Below, piece by piece: positions 56,811 through 64,000 of a stretch of DNA of 64,000 nt (position 1 is its first letter; each line of letters opens with the position of its first letter). The stretch covers positions 8,622,001 to 8,686,000 of the forward strand of contig CM053162.1 of NCBI GenBank assembly GCA_028571685.1. Direction: 5' to 3'. The position numbers and the translations under genes were made by a program. Under the pieces are notes generated by a model. The model made no database searches. It was not told the origin of the DNA and was given only the letters and a program-made list of their open reading frames with translations. This DNA comes from Heterohyrax brucei. Taxonomy: Eukaryota > Chordata > Mammalia > Hyracoidea > Procaviidae.

Positions 56811-57283
56811 TGTCTCAGTCATCTAGTGCTGCTATTATAGAAATACCACAAGTAGATGGCTTTAACAAAGAAAAATTTATTTTCTCAGAAAAGTAGGCTG
56901 AAAGTTCAAATTCAGGGTACCAGCTTCAGGAAAAGTCTTTCTCCATTGGCTCTGGAAGAAGACCTTCGTCATCAATCTACCCCTGAACTGGGAGTTTCTG
57001 AGGGGCAGGAGCCCAGAGTTCTTTCCAGAAGTCATGCTTTGCTCCTGGTGATGCTTCTGGCTGATATGAAGTCCCCAAATCTCTACTTGCTTCTGTTTCT
57101 TCTGCATCCTAACAGGGTGCTTCAAGGCACAACACAATTTTACAAACTGAGTCTTGCCCCACCCCTCACTAACATCATAGAGGCAGAGCTTACAACATGC
57201 AGGAACATCACTCAGTACCAGAAATCATAGCCTAGCCAAATTGCTACCGACATTTTTGCAAAGATGTTTTTCAATCCATGACA
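56811..57283 (-). mobile_element. Solo LTR, MaLR-like family
   Basis: 473 bp starting TGTCTCAG and ending CATGACA. The flanks ATTTC (56806-56810) and ATTTA (57284-57288) differ at one base. Third member of the family within L1 remnants of this region. Confidence 0.82.
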
Positions 57284-58439
57284 ATTTATTTTTGTGATTT
57301 CTTTATATGAGTTGTTATCTGATTGTTCTATCCTGCCTTTTAGTCTTGGGTTGCTTTCTGGTTTTACTGATTTTCTGACCAATGGACTGCCTTTAGTATT
57401 TTTTACACTTTTGGTTTGGTTTTTGAAAATTCTCTGGACTTTTGTTTGTCTGGAAATACCTTAATTTTGCCATTATATTTATAAATATGTATATGTGTAT
57501 GTATGTATATTTTATTGTGATTAAGTGAAAGTATATATTCCAAGTCAGTTGTGTATGCCAACCTGTCAGCAGCTCTCTATGCTCTCCCTATCCAGTGACA
57601 GCACATTCTTCCTTTTCACTCTATATTTCTAGTATCCTCTTAACAAGCATCTACTGCTTCCTCTCCTCCCTCATCTCTCCCATCGAGAAAGAGACCAGTA
57701 GGACAGCCTCCTGTAAATGCATGGAACCATAAATGATTCACAGCATATGATCACACTGTGTCCCCAAGTTCAGTCCATTCTTGTCTGCAGAATTGACTCA
57801 TCACTTGTTTCCAGTCAGGGACAGCAGCAGGTCTAGGCACCATGTTCCAGGAGACCGTCCTGGCTGTCAGACCATCCATTCAGGTCTTTTAGTAGAGTTC
57901 TTGGGCTGCACTCCTCTTTTTCTCGCGTTGCCTCAGGGACTCTACATTGTGTCCCCCATCACAGCTGTCTTTGGTGGTGGCCAGACACCATCTGGTTCTT
58001 CTGGTTTCATGTTGATGCAGTCTCCTATTCACATGGTCCGTCTGTCTCCTGGGCTTTTTTTTAACTTGTATCTTTGTTGTTCTCAGTGATCGTCTGTTCT
58101 GGTTGAGTTGGGACTATTTGGTGTACATCAGATGCCCCCACCAATATGAGGTGCAAAAGACTCTCTTAGCATTGGACAAGTTATGTCAATTAGCCTTAAT
58201 GTCCCCTGAATACATGGTCCCTAGACCACTGTCCTGCTATCCTATCTTTTGAAACATTAGGTTGAGTTTAGGAAACCTTTCAGTTTATGGTGAAGTCCAG
58301 TTAAGTTGGTCTCCTCTCTACTGTGTGCTGTCGCTGCTTTCATCTAACCATCTAATCTATGGTCAACCCTCTCCCTCCCTCTTCACCCTTGTAGCCATCA
58401 AAGTCTTTTCTTTTGTACATAAGTCTATTTTTAAGTCCT

Positions 58440-61400
58440 TCCAGTAGGAGTCTTATATAATATTTGTTCTTTTGCCACTGATTGATTTCACTCACCATAA
58501 TGTCTTCCAGTTGAAACTGGGTTATGAGATGCTTTGTACAATCATCATTGTTCTTTATCACAACATAGTGTTCCTTTGAGTATATGTATCATAGTTTATT
58601 TATCCTTGCATCTGTTGATGGGCATCTAGGTTAATTACATATTTTTGCTACTGTGGACACTGTTGTAATAAACATTTGCGTGCATGTATCTGTTTGTGTG
58701 ACTGCTTTTATTTCTGTAAATAATACTCTAAGCAGTGGGATTACTGAATGAAATGGTATTTCTATTTCTAGCTTTTTAAGGAAGCACCAAATTGCTTTCC
58801 AAAGAGGTTGTATCATTTTGCAATCCCACCATCAGTGCAGGAGAGTTTCAGTCTCTCCACAGCCTCTCTAACATTTGTTGTTTTGTGTTCTTTGGTTTAT
58901 GGCCAACCTTGTTGGGGTGAGATGATATCTCATTGTAGATTTGATTTGGATTTCTCTGATAGCTAATGATTGTATTTCCTCATGTGTCTTTTGGTTGCCT
59001 GGATGTATTCCTTAGTGAAGTGTCTGTCCATCACCTTTGCCCATTGCTTATTGGGTTATTTACCTTTTTCTTCTTGATATTTTGCTGTACCTTGTAGATT
59101 ATGGAAATCAGACATTGGTCTTACATACAGTTGCCAAATATTTTTCCCCATTCTATAGTCTTTTAACTCTCTTGATAAAGTCTTTGGATGAGCGAAAGTG
59201 TTTGATTCTTAGTAGCTGCCATTTATCTATTTTCTCTTCTGTCGTTTGTGCTTTGTAACATGTTGAAGTCTGTCTAAGCTGTGTATTAGAACTTCCGTTA
59301 CTGACTATTTTTTCTTGCATATCTTTATCATTTTAGGTTTGATATTTTGGTCTTTGATCCATTTTGGGTTAGTTTTTGTGTAAGTTGTAGAATATGAGTC
59401 CTGTTTCAGTTTTTTTGTAGGTGGATATCCAATTTTGCCAACTATCATTTGTTAAAGAGGCTATTTTTAACTCAGTTTATGACCTTTGGGCCTTTGTCAA
59501 ACATCCATTGTTCTTAAGAGTGTGGTGATATTTCTGCTGTCTCAATTCTGTTCCATTGGTCTGTATGTCTCTTTTTGTTTTGACTACAGTGGCACTGTAA
59601 TAGGTTCTAAAGTCAGGTAGTGTTAGGCCTCCTACTTTGTTCCTCTTCTTTAGTAGTAATTTACTTATCCAGGGTTTCTGCCTTTCAAAACAAAGTTGGT
59701 GGTTTGTTTCTCCATCTCATTAGAAAATGACTCTGGAATTTGTATTGCAATTGCATTGTATTTGTAGATCACTTTGGCTGAAATAGACATTTTCGCAATG
59801 ATAAGTCTTCCTACCCACTTACGTAAATCTCTTTTGTTTCTTGCCTTAAAGTCTTGTAGTTCTCTCTGTATAGGTCTCTCGTTTCTCTGCTTAAATTGAT
59901 TCGTAATTATTTTATCTTCATGGGAGCTAGAGTAAATAGTATGGATTTCTTGATTTCCTCTTTGATGTTATCTTTGTTGGTGTTAAGGAATCCTACTGAT
60001 TTATTTATCTTATATCGCAATACTTTGCTGAACTGTTCTATTAGATCCAGTAGTTTACTCATGGATTCTTTAGGATTCTCTGCGTATGCGATCATATCAT
60101 TTGCAAATAGGGAGACCTTTACTTCACCCTTACCAATGCAGATGCCTTTTGTTTCTTTGTCTTGTCTCATTGCTCTAGCTAGAACTTCTATCACAATTTT
60201 AAATGGAAGCATTAAGAGTGGGCATCCTTGTCTATTCCTGTTCTCAGGAGGAATTCTTTCAGTCTGTCTCCATTCAGGATGATGTTGGCAGTTGGCTTTG
60301 CATAGATACCCATTATTGCATTGAGGAATTTCCCCCATTTGTATTTTGCTGAGAGGTTTTAACATGAATGAGTGTTAGATTTTGTTAAATGCCTTTTCTG
60401 CATCAATTGAAAAAAATCAGGTGATTCTTGTCCTTTGAGTTATTTATGTGGTTGGTTACATCAGTTGTTTTTCTGATGTTGAACAAGCCTTGCATTCCAG
60501 GTGTGAATCCAACTTGGTCATGATATGTTATTTTTTTTTTAACATGTTGTTGAATTCTATTGGCTAGGATTTTGTTGAAGATTTTTGCATCTAGGTTCAT
60601 GAGTGATGTTGGTTTGTATTTTTCTTTTTTCTGTGGGATCTTTCCCTGGCTTTTGTATCAGGGTTGTGCTGGCTTCATAGAATGAATATGTGAGTATTCT
60701 ATCCTTTTCTATGCTCTGAAATAGCCTCAGTAGTACTGGAATTAACAAGTCTCTAAAGTCTTGACAGAATTCTGTGATGAAACCATGTAGGCCAGGACTT
60801 TTTTTGATTGGTAGTTTTTTGATTATTTTTCAATCTCTTCATTTGTGATGGGTTTATTAAGTTCTACTTCTCCTTGTGATAATTTTGGTAGGTGATGTGA
60901 ATCTAGAAATTTGTCCATTTCCTCTAGGATTCTGAGTCTGTTAGAGTCTTGCGTTTTGTAGTATTCTGTTATGATACTTTCAGTCAGGTCTGTTATGACA
61001 TCTCCCATTTCATTTCTTTTCAGGTTATTTTTTCCCTCTCCTGTTTTTCTTTTGTAAGTTTAGCCAATGGTTTATAGATTTTGTTGAACTTTCCAAAGAA
61101 AACCAGCTTTTGGTTTTATTAATTTTCTTCAGTTGTTTTTCTATTCTCTAATTCATTTAGTTCTGCTCTCATCTTTATTATCTGTTTTCTTTCGGCATCT
61201 GAGGGTTTCTGTTGTTGCTCTCTTACTAGTTGTTCAAGTTGTAGGGTTAATTCTTTGGTTTGGACCCTTTTGTCATTCCAGATGTATGCAGTTGTAGAGA
61301 TAACTTGATCTCTGAGCACTGCTCTTTCTGTATACCACAGGTTCTGGTAGGTTGTGTTTTCATTCTCATTTGATACCATAAATTTCTTTATTTTATCCTT

Positions 61401-62181
61401 GATTTCTTCTATAACCCATGGATTTTTGAGCAAGGTGGTGTTTAGCTTCCATGAATTCAGATTTCTACTTTTTTCTTCTGTTATTGATTTCAACTTTATG
61501 GCTTAATGGTCTGAGAAGATACTTTTGATAATTCAATGAATTTGATTTTGTTGAGACTTGCTTTATGTCCTAATGCATAGTCTATTCTGGAAAATGTTGA
61601 GTGTACATTTGAAAAGAAGGTGTACTTACGTGATGCTGGGTAAAAAGTTCTATGTATGTTGATGAAGTCTAGTTGGTTGATTGTCACAATAAGATCTTCT
61701 GTGTCTTTATTGAGCTTTTTTTCTGGATGATCTGTCCTTTACTGAAAGGGAGTGTTGCCATCTCCTACTATTGTAGAGTGATTTATCTCATTTTTCAGTG
61801 TTGTCAGCATTTGTTCAATATATTTACATGCTGTGGTATTTGGTGCATAAATAATATTGTTATATCCTGCTTTTCTATTGAAACTGTCAGTAATTGTGAC
61901 TGTCTTTGTCCATGATGGTGGACCTTACATTAAAATTTGTTTTATCTGAGATTAATATTGCTACTCCTTCTCGTTTGTGTGTCATCAACTTGTTACATAT
62001 TATTCCATCCTTTGATTTTCAATTTGTTCATATGTTTGAGTCTAAGGTGTGCTGCTTGTAAGCAACATATAGAGGGATCATATCTTTTGATCCACGCTGT
62101 CACTCTGCCTCTTTATTGGATATTTTAGGCCATTTACATTTATTGTTTAATTATTGATTGGTGTGTGCTCAGTGCTGCCAT
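58440..62181 (-). pseudogene. L1-D ORF2, broken
   Basis: The ATG equivalent is at 62179-62181. Endonuclease pieces lie at 61496-61687 and 61119-61493. The RT catalytic region is at 59907-60365, where the box again reads F-A-N-D instead of F-A-D-D (about 60088-60108). Distal pieces are at 58352-58561 and 58631-58816. At least eight breaks. Confidence 0.85.
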
Positions 62182-62593
62182 TTTGATGCCTTTATTTTGT
62201 GTTGTTGATGTTTTCTTTTCTTCTCTTAACATTCTGTTCTGCATCGTTTTTCTTTATGGTTTTACTTCTCATCTTTTCCAGTGTTGGTTTTGTGTTTGTT
62301 GAGACTCCTGTACTGTTTCTTGTTTTGATACATCGCATTGTTAGTTTGCTTTGCAGCTTTCCCTTTGATCCCCTTAATGTTCTAAGTTTAAACCAATCTT
62401 TAACTTCTTAACTTCCTCTCTATGTGAAAGGTTATAACTTACTGTAATATATCCCTCTTTATATTGTGATGATGTCATGGTTTTCATGTTGAGATCACTG
62501 ATTCCCTTCTTTCAGTATTTAACTTTGATTGAGCTTTGTGACTTTCAAGCTGGGTAGGATTCTGGATGCTATGTCCGGCACTGTATCTTCAAG

Positions 62594-63582
62594 TATACAT
62601 TTGTTCTTTGTGTTTTTCTAAACAAAGAGCTTCTTCCAGTGTTTCTTGTAGTTTGGGTTTGTTTTTTTCTGACTCAATGGCACTTGGCTGGCTGGCAAGC
62701 TTGTGTTTATCTGCAAGTGTCTTAATTTCACCTTCATATTTGAGAGACAGTTTTGCAGGATATGTAATTCTTGCTTGGAAGTTCTTCTCCTTCAAGGCTT
62801 TGAATGGGTCCTTCCACTACCTTCTTGCCAATGTGGTTTCTGCCACAAAGTCACATGAAAGGTGACATGGCATCCCTTTGTAAATTTTGTTTTAAGTCTC
62901 GCTGCCTTTAAGAGTCTCTCTTTATGTTTCATTTCATTCAGCTTCATTATAACATGTCTTGGTGTCTTTCTTTTGGGGTCTGGTTTTTGTGGCATTCAAT
63001 AAGCATCTTTTATATTTGTGTTCTCTTCATAATTTCAGGGAAGTTTTCTATCTGCAACTGTTCAACAATTCTCCCTGATATTTTCAGCTATCTTTCCCTT
63101 TTCAGGAACTCCAATTATTCATAGATTATTCCTCTTCATAGAGTCCCACATGTTTCTTAATATTTCATCATTTCTTTTCTCTGAATTCTCCCTCATAATT
63201 GCTTGTGTCAGTTGCAATATCTTCAAGCTCATTAAATCTTCTTTCCAACTCCTCAAGCCTGCTCTTTTGGGTTTACACTGAATTGTCTAAATGTGTGATT
63301 TTATTATTGATCTGCTAGATTTCATATCATTGCTGTTCTAGCAGATCATGTAGCTTACTTAATTTTTCATTCTGTTCTGTTGTTTTGTCTGTTCTCTAGA
63401 AGAGCTCTATACTTAATTCTTTTGTATTCTAACTCTGATAATTTCAGAAAGGCTTCTTTCGGGAAGCTTTTTGATTTTTTGTTTTGGTAGCTTGTTGGAG
63501 CCATGGTGGTCTGCTTCTTTAAATGGTTAGATATTGGTAGTTGTCTTTGAGCCATTAAAAAGTTGCTAAGTTTCTCTAGCAT
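62594..63582 (-). pseudogene. L1-D ORF1, broken
   Basis: N-terminal piece at 63367-63582 (L-S-E-L-E-Y-K-R block, coiled-coil start). RNA-binding pieces at 62792-62995 and 62589-62795 carry the R-I-T-Y-P-A-K-L-S-L block near the C-terminus. Frames are offset, and a SINE-tail insertion lies near the C-terminal end. Confidence 0.8.
62669..62696 (+). mobile_element. Ultra-short SINE 3'-tail insertion in L1-D ORF1
   Basis: CTGACTCAATGGCACTTGG and the following GCTGGCTGG interrupt ORF1 at a site where L1-A reads through. The sequence equals the SINE core end and tail. No firm TSD, possibly a TCTG/CTGG repeat at the edges. Confidence 0.6.
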
Positions 63583-64000
63583 TACACTAATTGGAGCTGT
63601 GGTGTCATCCTAAGAGAGGAATACAGGCACCAGTAGGTTTGTTTGCCAGCTGCATCTGTGTGACTGGCCCCCATCTGGGTTCTCAGGACCCACCTCCTGG
63701 ATACTGAATGTGGTGAGTTACTTGTGGCAACTCTTCGTCATTATGTCAGTCAAGGCTATGCTGTAGCTTGGGGTGGGGAGGAGACAAGGATGTCACCACA
63801 CTCAACTACCCTGGGACTGCTGCACTCTTGAGATGCATTTAGCTTGAAAACTGCTGTTTTGCTGACAGGGGCACAGTCCAGCAGGTTCCAAGAGCAGCTG
63901 GCCCCTCAGGATTCACAGACCTCACCTCCTGGCTGGCAGAGACAGTGCTCTACTCCTTGAGTCTCTGGGGAACAATTAGCTGATGCTATGGTGTGGCTCA
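63583..64000 (-). promoter_or_regulatory. L1-D 5'UTR, partial
   Basis: GC-richer non-coding sequence upstream of ORF1, cut off by the end of the window. It is only distantly similar to the L1-A and L1-B 5'UTRs ('acctcctgg' phrases recur at about 63689 and 63925), so it may hold two related subunits. Confidence 0.5.

Larger units (their letters stand above)
54106..57480 (-). mobile_element. L1-E: 5'-truncated minus-strand L1 remnant
   Basis: 3'UTR at 54106-54870 (same subtype as 96-652), distal ORF2 at about 55290-56530 ('gatgctattgtggacagtgctgc', 'aagatacatatcaagtagtggg'), then older ORF2/ORF1 remnants to 57480. It is cut by an AfroSINE (55032), a solo LTR (55749), a SINE tail (56355), an AfroSINE (56533) and a second solo LTR (56811). 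Confidence 0.7.
57500..64000 (-). mobile_element. L1-D: long minus-strand LINE-1, truncated by the window edge
   Basis: 3'UTR from the T-rich start at 57500, then ORF2, ORF1 and 5'UTR in minus-strand order. More than 6.5 kb is visible. The 5' end is beyond 64000. Coding sequence is disrupted throughout, and a ~28-bp SINE tail lies in ORF1. It abuts the older L1-E remnant at its 3' side, with no clear TSD visible. Confidence 0.87.

Noticed and set aside
1..64000. CRISPR arrays, operons, riboswitches, tRNA or rRNA genes
   Set aside because: No regularly spaced identical repeats, no tRNA cloverleaf other than decayed SINE heads, and the sequence is clearly mammalian.

Overview
This is a mammalian intergenic window in which I find no intact host protein-coding gene. 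The species group is indicated by many tRNA-derived SINEs whose core (…GAGTCGGAATCGACTC…) and tRNA-like head match the AfroSINE family. That points to an afrotherian, most likely a paenungulate (elephant, sirenian or hyrax). Every long reading frame I could explain lies in a retroelement and is broken by stops and frameshifts.

Layout. 1-2.7 kb: an RPL7 5' fragment joined to L1 3'UTR sequence, a MIR, and a second L1 3'UTR fragment with target-site duplications (TSDs). 2.69-9.80 kb: a nearly complete but dead endogenous retrovirus (5' LTR, gag-like, protease, RT, RNase H, integrase, env with CX6CC, 3' LTR), interrupted by an unrelated solo LTR (5-bp TSD) and a 29-bp SINE tail (9-bp TSD). 9.8-12.6 kb: unique DNA, SINEs and a MIR. 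12.6-19.8 kb: full-length dead L1 on the minus strand (L1-A). 19.8-21.1 kb: two MaLR-like LTRs. 21.1-30.5 kb: the largest low-repeat stretch, with MIRs and SINE fragments. 30.53-37.70 kb: full-length dead L1 on the plus strand with a 17-bp TSD (L1-B). 37.7-41.6 kb: another solo LTR, unique DNA and a SINE. 41.6-52.3 kb: a nest in which an old minus-strand L1 is split by a full-length plus-strand L1 (L1-C), itself split by a solo LTR and by a 1.5-kb L1 head-only insertion with a perfect 15-bp TSD. 52.3-57.5 kb: SINEs and a minus-strand L1 remnant holding two more solo LTRs. 57.5-64.0 kb: a fourth long L1 on the minus strand (L1-D), whose 5' end runs off the window.

The most interesting material is mechanistic. 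There is a series of ultra-short (about 18-45 bp) SINE 3'-tail insertions, two with perfect 9-bp TSDs. There is a 3'-truncated L1 insertion without a poly(A) tail but with a perfect TSD. There is an RPL7/L1 junction resembling a template-switch chimera. Two kinds of tandem monomer occur in L1 5'UTRs (about 250 bp and exactly 30 bp). One LTR family is repeatedly inserted. I see no prokaryotic-type system, CRISPR array or RNA gene.
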